From Strigamia acuminata (Eukaryota; Arthropoda; Chilopoda; Geophilomorpha; Linotaeniidae), in the NCBI GenBank assembly GCA_949358305.1, contig OX442316.1, positions 248,001 to 312,000 of the forward strand: 64,000 bases of DNA, written 5' to 3'. How positions within the stretch are numbered: position 1 is the first letter of the stretch; each line of letters opens with the position of its first letter. Positions 32,270 to 44,703 of the stretch are shown here, piece after piece. Position numbers and translations under genes: made by a program. Under the pieces are notes generated by a model. That model did not search any database. It saw only the letters and a program-made list of their open reading frames with translations, and had not been told where the DNA came from.

Positions 32270-35200
32270 ATGGCGGAACCTACAATGAGAGATCTTCTAA
32301 CTGAGGATCAAATCGAAGTGCAACAACAACGTTGGGAGTCGCAAGTCACTGCAATGAATCATTTGTTGTCTATATCGGAGAAGACAGCAGATCCAGGTGA
32401 ACTGGAAGCGCTGGTGCAAACTGCGACCCCGAAAGAAACGAGAATAGTCGGTGCGCTGAATGATCTACAGGAATATTCGGACCACGGCTATTATCTAGAA
32501 TGCATTGACAAGCTTGAGACTATGCAAGCAAGAGTGGATCTTCTTCGCACGAGATACGAAATTTCAAAGCGATCACTTCCAACTTTGGGAGGAAGATTAA
32601 ATACGTCGACAAGCTCAAACCAGAATACAACCTTGAACGCGACAGCAACGTTTAGAAAAAATTCGAAGCTGCCCAAACTGGATTCCGTAAAATTCGACGG
32701 AGATATTTTGAAGTACAGAACATTCAAAAGCAACTTCGAGACCTCCGTACACAAGGATCCAGACCTGAGTAACATTGAAAAACTCCAGTATTTACAAACT
32801 ATGTGTACTGGAGAAGCGGCAATTCTCATCTCAACTTTTCCCCTGATTGAGGAATCCTACGACCTTGCAAGAGAAGAACTCGAAAGACATTTTGGTGATG
32901 AGGATGCCCAACAAACTGCGTTAATAAAATCAATTCGAGAATTAAAAGCTGTTTCAAGTGTATATCCAACTAAAGCGATAAAAACAAATTTGACAAAGAT
33001 TTCTGCGACTATTAGACTTCTCGAGCAACTAAAAATTCCTATTCAGACTTCCGGAGCTTTCTTATTGCCCGACATAATTAGCAAGTTTCCAACTTCAATG
33101 GCATTAAGATTTTACCAAGTTCACGGAATTCAAAATAAGAACATTGTTACGTTGCTCAATTTCTTTGTGAATGAAGTTGCGATGGCCGAACGAACTGAAA
33201 ACGTCTCGGAAAAATCGAAAAAAGACAAGAATGAAAAATCGGACGTAGAGAAAACGAAAGTGAAAGGTTCAATGACCACGTGCGCAACTACTCAAGACGC
33301 CAAGCAGTCTACTAGTGCAAAAACGAAGAGTGAACCGAAATCTGAAAGCAAGAATACGCCTTTCAAGACAAACAAGTGCATTTTTTGTGAAGATGAACAT
33401 TTAAACGGCGCTTGTAAAAAGGATTTCGAAATTAACGCGAAAATCGAAATAGTTAAGAAAAACCGACTGTGTTTTAATTGTTTCAGAACTGGGCATAGAG
33501 TGGGAGACTGCAAGGTCAAATTTTCTTGTAAACATTGTGGTGGGCGACACCATTCCACAATATGCAAAAAATCCGAGGTGAAGAATTCAACGAGCGCTGC
33601 GGAGAAGCCGAAGGAGCCACAAGTAACAACACATGTTTCATGCGCAATCTCGACGACTCTACAACTAATGATCTTCACCGCGGACCTCAAAACAAAATCA
33701 GGAGGAACTCACAGCATTCGAGGGATGATTGATCCGGGAAGCCATCGATCGTTCATCACAAAAGAATTTGTTGAAAGACTGAAACTTAAAAAGTGCGGCA
33801 GTGTTTCTGCCACCACACAACGTTTTAATGATTCGTCTCCAGCAGCTACGGACTACGATGTGTTCAATGTCACACTGCAGAGTAAAAATGACACTCAAGA
33901 TTTGAAACTTTCCATGCTTTCTGTGGAAGATTTGCCACGAGTGCAAGGCATTCTGAACTCATCAATGATTGACAAAGTGAAGAAACTAAATCTCGAACTT
34001 GCTGAAGACCTACCAGCTAAGACTGCTCAAATTGATGTGCTTTTAGGAGTCGACGTGTGGTGGAAGGTCGTTAAGGATGGCAAGAAAAAGGTAAACGCCG
34101 ACCTTGGACTCATTAACACAATTTTTGGATGGGTCTTGGCTGGAGCGGCTGGAAACACCAATTTGTTTGAGGATGAGGAAGGAATGACAACATGTTGTAA
34201 TACATGCGACTTAGACATCCAAGAAAAATTGGACAAACTGTGGAACTTGGAAGCAATCGGAATAAATGCGGGAGAAAAAGAATCCGACTTTATTCGCGAT
34301 CGATTCGAATCAACTACAAAGCGTCTAGACGATGGACGTTATGAAGTCATGCTGCCATTCAATGGTCAGGAAGTCGACTTGGAGTCCAATTGGGAATTGG
34401 CCATGAATCAACTGGCCAACACGCTCAAAAGAATAGATGCCAACGAAGACTACAAAAAACGTTACGACGAGTCCATGTGGCAATATATTCACGAAAATCA
34501 CGCGGAGGAAGTCCCAAAAGAAGAGCGTTTTTTGAAGAAAGGAACCTACAATATACCTCACCACCCTGTAATCAAGGAGGATCGAGACACGACGAAATTT
34601 CGAGTAGTGTTCAACGCGTCTTCATCCAAGAAGGGGAAACTTTCCCTCAATGACTGTTTATTTCCGGGACCTTCCCTTAATCCAGACTTAATACTCGTTA
34701 TTGTGAGATTCCGTCTCTATTGTATTCCAATAATAGCAGACATTAAGCAAGCGTTCCTCCAAGTAATGATCAACCCTACTCAAACAAACTTTCTACGTTT
34801 TTTGTGGGTCGCTCGTGACTATTTCAAAGAGCCATACTCATGGCAAAATTTGTGGAATAATCTAATGGTTCTGCGAATGATTGTCGTGCCATTTGGCGTC
34901 ATTTCTTCTCCATTCCTCTTGTGTGCGACGATTAGGAAACAAGCGAAACAATTTGAAGAAACTCATGCAAAAGAAGTCGACGCACTCGATGATGGAATCT
35001 TCATGGATGATTTGACGTCAGGAGGAGATTTTACAGCCGACACAACATCACATTGCGAGAAACTGAAAATGATATTAGACGACGGAAAGCTTCCCCTCGT
35101 AAAGTGGGCGACCTCAAGCAAGGACGTCTTCAACAATTTGAAAAAAGAAGGTTTTCATATGCGAGGAGAGGAGTTTTTGGACTTAGGAATTATAAAAATG

Positions 35201-36916
35201 CTTGGAATATTGTGGAACACGGCAGAAGATGTCATGATGTTTAACATTCCGACCATTGAAAAAATTCCGAATACAAAGCGAGAAGTTGTTTCATTAATGG
35301 CTTCCATATTCGATCCAATGGGACTCATTGCTCCTGTTGTGCTTCAAATGAAACTGTTAGTTCAAGCAATCTGGATGAGGACAAAAAACTGGGATGAAAA
35401 GATTCTTGACTCAGAGAAAAAAGAAGTCGAAGAGTGGAGTCAAGACATACAAAAATTAAAAGAATTGAAAGTACAACGTTGGCTGCAGACTTATTCCGGT
35501 CAAGACATCACTTTAGAAGTTTTCTGTGACGCAAGCACAAAGGCATTTGGCTGTTCAATTTTTGTCGTCAATCTAGAGGGCAAAAGAACTTTATTGTTGA
35601 GTAAATGTCGTATTGCGCCGACGAAAAAAGTGACTCTTCCTCGACTTGAATTAACTGCAGCAGTGGTTGGAGTGCGAATGACCAAGTACCTGTTAGAAAA
35701 CTTTCTTCCCGGTTACCCGGTCACTGAGGTGAAATACTACTCGGACTCCACCATAACTCTAGCCTGGATAAATTCGGACAAGAACGTATGGAAGCCATAC
35801 GTCTCAAACCGTGTTCAAGAAATTATTTCTTCAACTAAGCCCGAACAATGGTCTCATGTACCAACAGAATTTAACCCAGCAGATTTATTAACTCGACCAC
35901 ATAACTCAAAAACATTGATGCAAAATAAACTTTGGTGGTTTGGAGTTGATGTCTCGAAACTGGAAAAAAGAGAAATTATACAAGAGGATCTTCCAGAAGA
36001 AGAACGAAAAATCGTTGTGATGACAATTCAAGTGACAGAAAGCTTTATTGGTCGATTCTTCAAACGATTCCGAAATTACAACCGACTTTTGAGAGTTTTC
36101 TCATACATTTTGCGATGGAAAAACAAACTTTTGCGCGGTGAGCCTCTCTCGCCACTCGAGTTAGAGGACAACCAATTGAAGATCCTGCAATTTTCCCAGA
36201 AGCTACATTTTTCTGAGGAGATTGATGATGTGAAAAACAAAAGAGAACTGTCTAAACATTCCACCCTACGCAATTTCGAGCTCTTCATTGACGAGGACGG
36301 ATTACTTCGACTTCGTAGCCGCTTGAAAAAATCTTTATTGACATTTGATGAGGTTTATCCAATTATCTTGCATTATGATAGTTGGATAACAAGACTGTTA
36401 ATTAAAAAAGTGCATTTGGAGTTGCTTCATGGTGACATAAGCGAAACCTTGTATCACCTACGCGAACGATTTTGGATTATTAGAGGAAGAAGAACAATTC
36501 AGACAGTTATAAGAGAATGTGAAATTTGCAGACGAGGAAAACTTGCACGCAACAACCCTTCAACGGGTGACCTTCCTGCTGAACGTGTGACGCCAGCGGC
36601 GCCATTCCAAAACACAGGAGTGGACCACTTGGGTCCCATTTATGTCGGCAGCAACAAGAAGGAAAAGAAAAAAGTTTACATCTTGCTTTTCACGTGTATG
36701 GTGACCCGTTCCATACATTTAGAAGTTTCAGAGGACCTTTCTGTGCCAAAGTTTTTGCTTGCAATGAGAAGATTTGGGGCACGCCACGGATACCCCGGGA
36801 AGATTTTCTCTGACAACAGTAAGACGTTTGAGCGCGGAAGCCTCGAATTACAATCATGGGGGAAACTCATCGGTCATAATGACGTGAAAACATTCCTATC
36901 TGAAAAAAGGGTGCTC
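32270..36916 (+). pseudogene. gag-pol: Family A gag-pol, plus copy 3, intact until split by solo B LTR
   Basis: The best family A copy: 1549 codons open from ATG 32270 to the insertion. It includes the DUF1759-like gag core, three zinc knuckles, MIDPGSHRSF protease, RT (ADIKQAF, FMDD), RNase H and the integrase zinc domain plus the first two catalytic aspartates. At 36916 the B solo LTR begins, so the apparent ORF runs on with about 34 foreign codons to 37021. The remaining 198 codons are at 40046-40639, in the same register once the LTR is ignored, for a family total of about 1746 aa, near the 1744 of B. It lacks the 5-base deletion of the copy at 15119. Inactive as it stands. Confidence 0.95.
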
Positions 36917-38324
36917 TGTTGCAAGACAGCGTGGAAGAATTGTTGTGCTGAGATTGTTTCAATAAATATTACTAATTGCTTTTATTTGTTTAATTTTCCT
37001 TTAGTGTTTTATTTTTCATAATTAATTGATATTTTTCACTTTACAGGAATTTTGACTTATTAAAATGTTTTTCACTGATTTTTATTGTCACTTTTCGATT
37101 TAATGTAGTGTTAATACCTTGCTATTATTTTATTCGTGTCTTTTTGAGTGCATTTATGAACCTTTCTATTAATTTTCCCTGATTTTGTGTTTATTGCGTG
37201 CAGTTCTAATGTTTTCTTCGTTTTCTGGCATACATTTGCGATGCTCGATACGTCATTTTTCGGTTCCTAGCGGACTTTTGCTTCCGTCTTCTAACCTTTC
37301 GTTTTGTGCTTTAGAATTCATTTGGATTTCTTTTTACATTTGTTTCTGACTAATTCAAGTCTGTTCTTTCTTTCTGGATGCATTAGAACTGCCCAAAATG
37401 CTTCGATCGGTTGTTTCTAACGTTCGTTGTCGGCTGCCGTAAAAGCGTAGCCGAGAATGTTCGGTTCGTTCAACATTTTCGTATTTATTAAACTTGTGTG
37501 TATTCTTTCAGTATTTTGTGATAAGAATTAATAATTATTCTTGTATTTTATTCGATACTTTATTTGTTATTTACATTAAGTGCTTTATATTCCAATTCCG
37601 AATTGTTTTGACGCTTTTGCAATGTTCGCCGGACGCCATGTTTGATCCAATACCTTTGTTATGTTCGCCGGTCGCCATGTTTGTCCCAAGCGACGATTAC
37701 ACAATGTAACCGTTATTTTTGTATTTTATATTCTTATAATCTGCATTTACTATTTCATTTCGAAGTGTTTTCACCTGTATTCTTTGCTATTTTTGCATTT
37801 TTATTCCGTTCGGAATTCAAATGTTTTGATTGCATCATTTTGCTTGACGCTGATTGGCTGTCTCGATCGTCTGCTTGACGATCATTGTTTTCGTTCCGTT
37901 TGCACTGTTTTACTCTTCTGATCTTATTGTTGTGATTAGATTAAATATTCCTGGTATTCTTGTGATCATTTTAGTGTATCACAATCGTTAATTCGTGCAG
38001 TTTTTATGTAACTACAACTTTGCTGTGATTTCGTTTCCTCCGTTGCTATGACAACGGAGTTTCTTTTGTATCTGTATTTCGCCGCTATCGGCTTGGCGCG
38101 TGCCGTATTGGGTACTGCGCATGTGCGGTTCCTCAGGAACCAATGTAATCAGTGTATTTTATTCAGTTCTCAACCAACTTTTTAATAAACAAGTTGTTTT
38201 TTGTTAACTCCCGTGTTTTCTATTTTCAACCTTAGTTTTCAATGTGTTGTGAGTAGTTAAGCCTTTCCCTGGATTAGCCATTGATTCAGCACTCCATTGG
38301 ATATTAATCAACGGTGTTCCCATC

Positions 38325-38327
38325 AAT
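38325..38327. repeat. Target duplication AAT, left of DNA transposon copy 1
   Basis: CATCAAT before the element and AATGTTCC after it (39883-39885). The uninterrupted LTRs read CATCAATGTTCC, so the 3-base duplication is directly shown by comparison with the empty site near 21164-21175. Confidence 0.92.
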
Positions 38328-39882
38328 AGGGGGTTTCATTATATGAATGATTTTGCAATTTTGTGATTTTGCATTAATCACAAAATCATTATTTTTTGAT
38401 GCCTCCAAAAATGAGTTTACATTGAATTAACCCAGTCAATTTTGCAATTGTGTGATCTGGACAATTTTGTGATTTTTGAGTATTGTCATGTGATATCTGT
38501 TCTACCAATCACATTCACATTCACTAAAGCACAAAAGAGTAAAAACACAAAATCCCAAAAACATCTAAAAGGTAGTTTTTGTGATTTTGATAAGAAGTGA
38601 TTTTGAGGCTTGTGAAACTCAAAACAAAATGGAGGCATCCAAGCTCTATCTAAGTGGCCAACTTGTATCCTTGTATATCATCAAAATGCTGATGCATCCA
38701 TGACTGTATAACAGCTAGGAAACTCAATACTTCGATTCGGGTAAAAAAAAGTACCGATTCAGGGCGATTCGGGGCGATTTTAGCGGGTGCCCGAATGGAA
38801 ATTCAGGCGGAAATGTTCGTCGCGTATCGTTTTTTATTGTTTTCTATGTCAAGATGAGCTCGGAAAATTATGGAACCAAGCTCATTTTGAAGAGGAGACA
38901 ATTCTGCACAAGCCTGTATTTTTTATTTTTTGATTCGGGCGAGGAAAAGTGCCGATTCGGGCCATCTTAGCGGGGGACCGAATGGGAAAATTTGGAAATT
39001 TGGTGCAGAATTTGGATTCGAGATTCGACCATGACAAAACCAAAAATTCGTAAAATTAACCGAATGAAATGTTTAAAACAGGTTTCCAGAGAAGAAAATC
39101 CCGCTGAAAACGATGGTACAGATAACTTTTTGATCGGATTAACCGTTGATTTTAAATTTTGGAAAAAACGATCTTTTTTGGGTTGATTTATAAGAAAAAG
39201 TTGGAAAAAGTGGTTGAATAATAAAGGAGGACAAAATAGCAGGTTGCAGTGGTTTGGGCCAAAATTGAATTGGCTGGATTGGCGTTGGGTTTAGGTTAAC
39301 TTTTGGGTTTGATTGTGTTTGGGTATTGGCCAGATTGGCATTGGTTTTGGTTTGGTGTGGTTTGGGTTTGGGTTGCATTATTATGGGTTTGGTTTAGTTT
39401 TGCAAAAATTTATTTTATGATTTGGTTGTATACATTTGTCTGATCTATGGCTTTGGCTTTGTGGGTGAACAGCTAGTATTTATTAAAATGCACCTTATTA
39501 AAAAATATTTTGTTCCATCACACAAATAAGAACTAGTTTTTTTGCATCACATTTTAAAATTGGTTGGATATAACTATAACCTAATATGGTGGATAGGAAG
39601 TCACGTGACTATTTAAATAATTTCAAAATTGCAAAATTATGAGATTGTTTTTGAAACTAATTATTAATCACAATTTGTGATGGCCACTTGGATTGAGTTT
39701 GGCTGCTGCCATTTTTGCCAAAATAGCAAAATATCTTTGATTTTGTGATTGTGTATTTTTTTTGTTTTGTGTTTTTGCAATTATGCACATGATTGGTGGA
39801 ACTGATATCATGTGACAAATCCAAAAGTGCAAAATTGCTAAAGTTGCAAAATTACAAAATTGCTTAATTAATGAAACCCCCT
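38328..39882 (+). mobile_element. Non-coding terminal-inverted-repeat DNA transposon, copy 1 (1555 bp)
   Basis: Perfect 14-base terminal inverted repeats AGGGGGTTTCATTA with AAT duplication. Beyond the perfect part the two arms stay loosely complementary for about 200 bases: both have many CAATTTTG/CAAAATTG words and a TGATATC-GTT-CCAATCA block (about 38488 and 39785). The middle holds GATTCGGG-type repeats (38740-38980) and a GGTTTGGG-rich low-complexity tract (39240-39400). No transposase ORF. A 3-base duplication occurs in several superfamilies (PIF/Harbinger, CACTA, Academ, Zator), but AAT and these ends do not let me choose. Presumably mobilised in trans. Confidence 0.88.
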
Positions 39883-40041
39883 AATGTTCCATGCATTCAA
39901 CAATAGTTTTCAGTGCGGATTTGTGTTCTCAGCGCGGTTTTCGTACGAATTTAACAATACGATCACTTGAGTTTTTAGAAGCGGGAAATTCAAATAGCCC
40001 CGACCCCATTCCTAGCTGTTTGGTGTTGACAGACCGCAACA

Positions 40042-40639
40042 GCTCTGGACATTCATCCCACCGCTTTCTCCATGGATGGGCGGAGCGTGGGAGCGCCTAG
40101 TCCGCTCTGTCAAAGATAAACTTCGAAAGACATTGTTGCGCAGCACCGTAGACTTAGAAACTCTCCAAACTTTGGCTCTGGAAATTAGTTCAGTGCTAAA
40201 TTCACGACCCTTAAGTTATGTCCCCGACAGTGTTGATGGTGGTAGAATTTTGGCACCTGAAAACTTTCTAACCGGAGGTATGCCTAAATACGTAATAAAC
40301 AAACATTTGAGTGCAATTAAAAAATCCGATTTGAGAAAACTGGACATTAAACGACGCCAATTTATTTGGGAGTTCTGGAAAATTTGGAAAAAGAGTTACC
40401 TCATGCAATTGAGGAATTTTTATGAATCCAAAGGTGATAAGTTCTTCAAAAACCCTAAAGTAGACCAAATAGTGCTTCTAGAAAAAATGGGTACTAACCC
40501 ATATTTTTGGCCACTTGCCAGGATAAAAGAAATTTTTCCCGGTGAGGATGGTCAAATCCGTGTGATAAAAGTTGTGCTACCCGATGGACGTGAGTTAAAA
40601 AGGTCAGTCAAGCATGTGAGAGCCCTAGAACTTGAGTGA
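40042..40639 (+). pseudogene. Family A integrase C-terminal remainder after the solo B LTR
   Basis: GCTC then WTFIPPLSPW to the natural stop ALELE. It completes the frame of 32270-36916 and contains the catalytic glutamate in GGAWERLV and the DUF5641-like domain. No damage seen apart from the upstream split. Confidence 0.93.
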
Positions 40640-40699
40640 TTTTTCTTTTGTGAATTTTTTGTGTGGTTCTCCTTCTCTGTCCTTTCGCCGGCAATTCGT

Positions 40700-42211
40700 T
40701 GTTGCAAACAACGTGGAAGTATTTTAGAAATTGCATTTATTACTGTGTTTTATGTCATAATAAATATTCATAGTGTAGTGGAATTTTTGCCTAATATTTT
40801 CATTTATTGCATTTCAGGTTTTTATCTTATTAAAACATTTTTTAGTGTTTTCAGTAATTTTAGTGTCTTTTGTGTTGATATTACATTTTAATTTACTGTT
40901 ATTTCAAGTGTTTTCAAAGCTTTGTGTCTTATCTCATTGATTTCTTATGCATTTTCATGATTTACGGCATTTTTAAGTACATTCGTCGAAGTGCAGTTCT
41001 GTTACGCTACACGCGTGACGTCATTTTTCCATTACTAGTCTCGTTTCGTTAGAACTTCTAACGTTTCGTTCTATACTTTCCGAGTTGTTAAGAATTCTAT
41101 TCACAATTGCTTTCTACTAATTATTGTCTGCTCTTTCGACTGGTGTGCTTTATTATTGCCCAAGTGTTTTCGTTTCGTCAGTGCGAACGTTCGTTGTCGG
41201 CCTCCGCATGGGCGCAGCCGATAATGTTCGGTTCGTGCGGCTTACGATCTATTTCAAAGTGTTGTGTTGAATAAATAGTGTGATTTTGTGCAGGAAATAA
41301 CATTTCCTAATTTTATTTAACATTCCTTTGTGGTTTTTATAAACATTCTGTGTATCTAATTTCAAATGTACTGGTTTTACCGCCAATATGACGTTCGAGG
41401 CCGCCATGTTGGAATTTATCGGTAATTCGTTTTTATTTCAATTTGTTTACGATGTATATTGATTGAATTGATTTTACTATTTGTTTACGATGTTTTTTAA
41501 CCTGAATTCTTATGTTATTTTGTGTTTTAAAGCCATTTTAAATTCAAATCTTACGGTTACGTCATCATACTTGCCTGTGATTGGCTATTGCGATCGTCTG
41601 CTACACGATCATTGTTTTGTGCTTCGTTTTCATTGTTTTACTTATTGAATCGAATTGTTATGATTAGCTTTTTTATTCACTGCATTCTTGCGGTCATTTT
41701 GATATATTACAAACTGTAATCCGTGCTAATTTCACAATTTGTCAACTTTGCCTGTATTTCGTTTTCCTCCGTTGCCATGACAACGGAGAATTTTGTGTCT
41801 GTATTTCGCCGCTAATCGGCTTGGCGCGTGCCATTTTCGGTATTGCGCATGTGCGGCTCCCTTGAGGGCCAATTACATTCGTGTATTTTATTCAGTTTTC
41901 ATCTAACCGTTCATTAAAGAAGTTGTTGAATTTTAGCTCGTGTTTAACTTTATTTCCGCCATCTTTTCCAATGTGTCGGGAGTAGTTAATCTCTTTTCCC
42001 CGCTGGCTTATGGATAAACAAGCACTCGGATACCTTTCAACAGTGCTCTCGATTGCTTTCTCCTCATGCAACAATGGATTCGGGAGTGATTATTGTGGTT
42101 TCCAGCACGGTTTATGTACGTACTTTGCTATACGATCATCAAATCTTAGTGGCGGGAATTTCAAACCGCAAATGCCCATTTCTTCTATATTCGTGTTGAC
42201 CGACCCCAACA
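40700..42211 (+). mobile_element. Family A LTR, copy L4 (1512 bp), right end of the complex
   Basis: A full-length A LTR ending GACCCCAACA (one change from GACCGCAACA) against the satellite CAGTTGACTTAG. X-box 41771-41784, initiator/ATTAAA up to 41918. One further change noticed (GGGCGCAGCC near 41216). ORF0 part 1 begins at ATG 42010 and runs out into satellite. Confidence 0.95.
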
Positions 42212-42215
42212 CAGT
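42212..42215. repeat. Right target-site duplication CAGT
   Basis: Matches 4115-4118. Joining the satellite on the two sides gives a normal monomer (CATCACAGTTGACTTAGC), so no satellite was lost when the first element inserted. Confidence 0.9.
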
Positions 42216-43147
42216 TGACTTAGCACAAACACCACAAGTCCAATGTCTCTGAATGTTTAGAAATAGTGTTTAAACCTTAGTAGAAGCCTTCAATATAAGT
42301 TTTAGCAACACCCAAGCAATAAATTTTGAAAAAAAAATTTTGAGCTTATTTCACATCGCAGTTGACTTAGCACAAACACCACAAGACCAATGTCTCTGAA
42401 TGTTCAGAAATAGTGTTTAAACCTTAGTAGAAGGCTCCAATGTAAATTTTAGAAACATCCAACCGATGATTTGGGAGAATCGACTTTTGATCTCATCACA
42501 ATTGACTTAGCACAAACACCACAAGACCAATGTCTCTGAATGTTTAGAAATAGTGTTTAAACCTTAGTAGAAGGCTCCAATGTAAGTTTTAGAAACATCC
42601 AACCGATGATTTGGTTGAATAGACTTTTGATCTCATCACAGTTGACTTAGCACAAACACCACAAGTCCAATGTCTCTGAATGTTCAGAAATAGTGTTTAA
42701 ACCTTAGTAGAAGGCTCCAATGTAAGTTTTAGAAACATCCAACCAATGATTTGGGAGAATAGACTTTTGATCTCATCACAGTTGACTTAGCACAAACACC
42801 ACAAGACCAATGTCTCTGAACGTTCAGAAATAGTGTTTAAACTTTAGTAGAAGCCTTCAATATAAGTTTTAGCAACACCCAAGCATTAAATTTTGAAAAA
42901 AAAATTTTGAGCTCATTTCACATCGCAGTTGACTTAGCACAAACACCACAAGACCAATGTCTCTGAATGTTCAGAAATAGTGTTTAAACCTTAGTAGAAG
43001 GCTCCAATGTAAGTTTTAGAAACATCCAACCAATGATTTGGGAGAATAGACTTTGATCTCATCACAGTTGACTTAGCACAAACACCACAAGACCAATGTC
43101 TCTGAATGTTCAGAAATAGTTTTTAAACCTTAGTAGAAGCCTTCAAT
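42212..43147 (+). repeat. Satellite block between the BEL complex and DNA transposon copy 2
   Basis: The same monomers and orientation as 1-4118, including the 147-bp type near 42300-42360 and a private GATTTGGTTGAATAG variant near 42610 that recurs at about 45010, 46000, 56846 and 60107. The last monomer is cut at CTTCAAT by the transposon. Confidence 0.96.
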
Positions 43148-44703
43148 AGGGGGTTTCATTAATTAAGCAATTTTGTAATTTTGCAACTTTAGCAATTTTG
43201 CACTTTTGGATTTGTCACATGATATCAGTTGCACCAATCATGTGCATAATTGCAAAAACACAAAACAGAAAAAATACACAATCACAAAATCAAAGGTAGT
43301 TTTGTTATTTTGGCAAAAATGGCAGCAGCCAAACTCAATCCAAGTGGCCATCACAAATTGTGATTAATAATTAGTTTCAAAAACAATCTCATAATTTTGC
43401 AATTTTGCAATTATTTAAATAGTCACGTGACTTCCTATCCACCATATTAGGTTATAGTTATATCCAACCAATTTTAAAATGTGATGCAAAAAAACTAGTT
43501 CTTATTTGTGTGATGGAACAAAATATTTTTTAATAAGGTGCATTTTAATAAATACTAGCTGTTCACCCACAAAGCCAAAGCCATAGATCAGACAAATGTA
43601 TACAACCAAATCATAAAATAAATTTTTGCAAAACTAAACCAAACCCATAATAATGCAACCCAAACCCAAACAACACCAAACCAAAACCAATGCCAATCTG
43701 GCCAATACCCAAACACAATCAAACCCAAAAGTTAACCTAAACCCAACGCCAATCCAGCCAATTCAATTTTGGCCCAAACCACTGCAACCTGCTATTTTGT
43801 CCTCCTTTATTATTCAACCACTTTTTCCAACTTTTTCTTATAAATCAACCCAAAAAAGATCGTTTTTTCCAAAATTTAAAATCAACGGTTAATCCGATCA
43901 AAAAGTTATCTGTACCATCGTTTTCAGCGGGATTTTCTTCTCTGGAAACCTGTTTTAAACATTTCATTCGGTTAATTTTACGAATTTTTGGTTTTGTCAT
44001 GGTCGAATCTCGAATTCAAATTCTGCACCAAATTTCCAAATTTTCCCATTCGGTCCCCCGCTAAGATGGCCCGAATCGGCACTTTTCCTCGCCCGAATCA
44101 AAAAATAAAAAATACAGGCTTGTGCAGAATTGTCTCCTCTTCAAAATGAGCTTGGTTCCATAATTTTCCGAGCTCATCTTGACATAGAAAACAATAAAAA
44201 ACGATACGCGACGAACATTTCCGCCTGAATTTCCATTCGGGCACCCGCTAAAATCGCCCTGAATCGCCCTGAATCGGTACTTTTTTTTACCCGAATCGAA
44301 GTATTGAGTTTCCTAGCTGTTATACAGTCATGGATGCATCAGCATTTTGATGATATACAAGGATACAAGTTGGCCACTTAGATAGAGCTTGGATGCCTCC
44401 ATTTTGTTTTGAGTTTCACAAGCCTCAAAATCACTTCTTATCAAAATCACAAAAACTACCTTTTAGATGTTTTTGGGATTTTGTGTTTTTACTCTTTTGT
44501 GCTTTAGTGAATGTGAATGTGATTGGTAGAACAGATATCACATGACAATACTCAAAAATCACAAAATTGTCCAGATCACACAATTGCAAAATTGACTGGG
44601 TTAATTCAATGTAAACTCATTTTTGGAGGCATCAAAAAATAATGATTTTGTGATTAATGCAAAATCACAAAATTGCAAAATCATTCATATAATGAAACCC
44701 CCT
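43148..44703 (-). mobile_element. Non-coding terminal-inverted-repeat DNA transposon, copy 2 (1556 bp), inverted
   Basis: Reverse complement of the element at 38328, same 14-base ends, nearly the same length and only scattered differences (for example in the CGATTCGGGG repeats and the AAATATCTTTG region). It is inserted in a satellite monomer: left flank CTTCAAT, right flank ATTGTAAG, where the intact monomer reads CTTCAATGTAAG. The duplication is thus AAT on the left but ATT on the right, one base off. No transposase. Confidence 0.88.

Larger units (their letters stand above)
36917..40041 (+). mobile_element. Solo LTR of family B, interrupted by a DNA transposon
   Basis: Starts TGTTGCAAGACAG after GCTC (36913-36916) and ends CCGCAACA before GCTC (40042-40045). 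Removing the 1555-base insert and its 3-base duplication leaves 1567 bases, exactly one B LTR, so the B interior has been lost by LTR-LTR recombination. It sits at the same base of the A integrase gene as full-length B at 19761. It has G at the position where the 3' LTR of full B has A. Confidence 0.95.
4119..42211 (+). mobile_element. Composite of rearranged BEL/Pao family A copies with nested B elements
   Basis: The block begins with TGTTGC and ends with CCCAACA, the two ends of the family A LTR, and is flanked by one CAGT duplication. It holds a truncated A LTR, three full-length plus-strand A LTRs (4879, 29750, 40700), an inverted A segment with its own LTR (10767-12762), and two A interiors each hit by B at the same base. 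The simplest reading is one A insertion that was then expanded by recombination between LTRs and scarred by inversion and deletion. Misassembly is the main alternative. Confidence 0.8.

Noticed and set aside
32044-32304. 86-codon Lys-rich frame spanning the leader-gag boundary (also 14893-15153 and, inverted, 9725-9985)
   Set aside because: Generated by the 69-base tandem repeat and running into gag in a wrong frame. Family B has no counterpart.
32270-37021. 1583-aa A polyprotein as an intact gene
   Set aside because: The last 34 or so codons are B LTR sequence; the true integrase end is at 40046-40639.
39139-39378. 79-codon Pro/Asn/Gln-rich frame in DNA transposon copy 1 (and 43653-43892 in copy 2)
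   Set aside because: It is the translation of an AACCCAAAC-type low-complexity tract. No domain, and a short repetitive frame of this kind is expected by chance.
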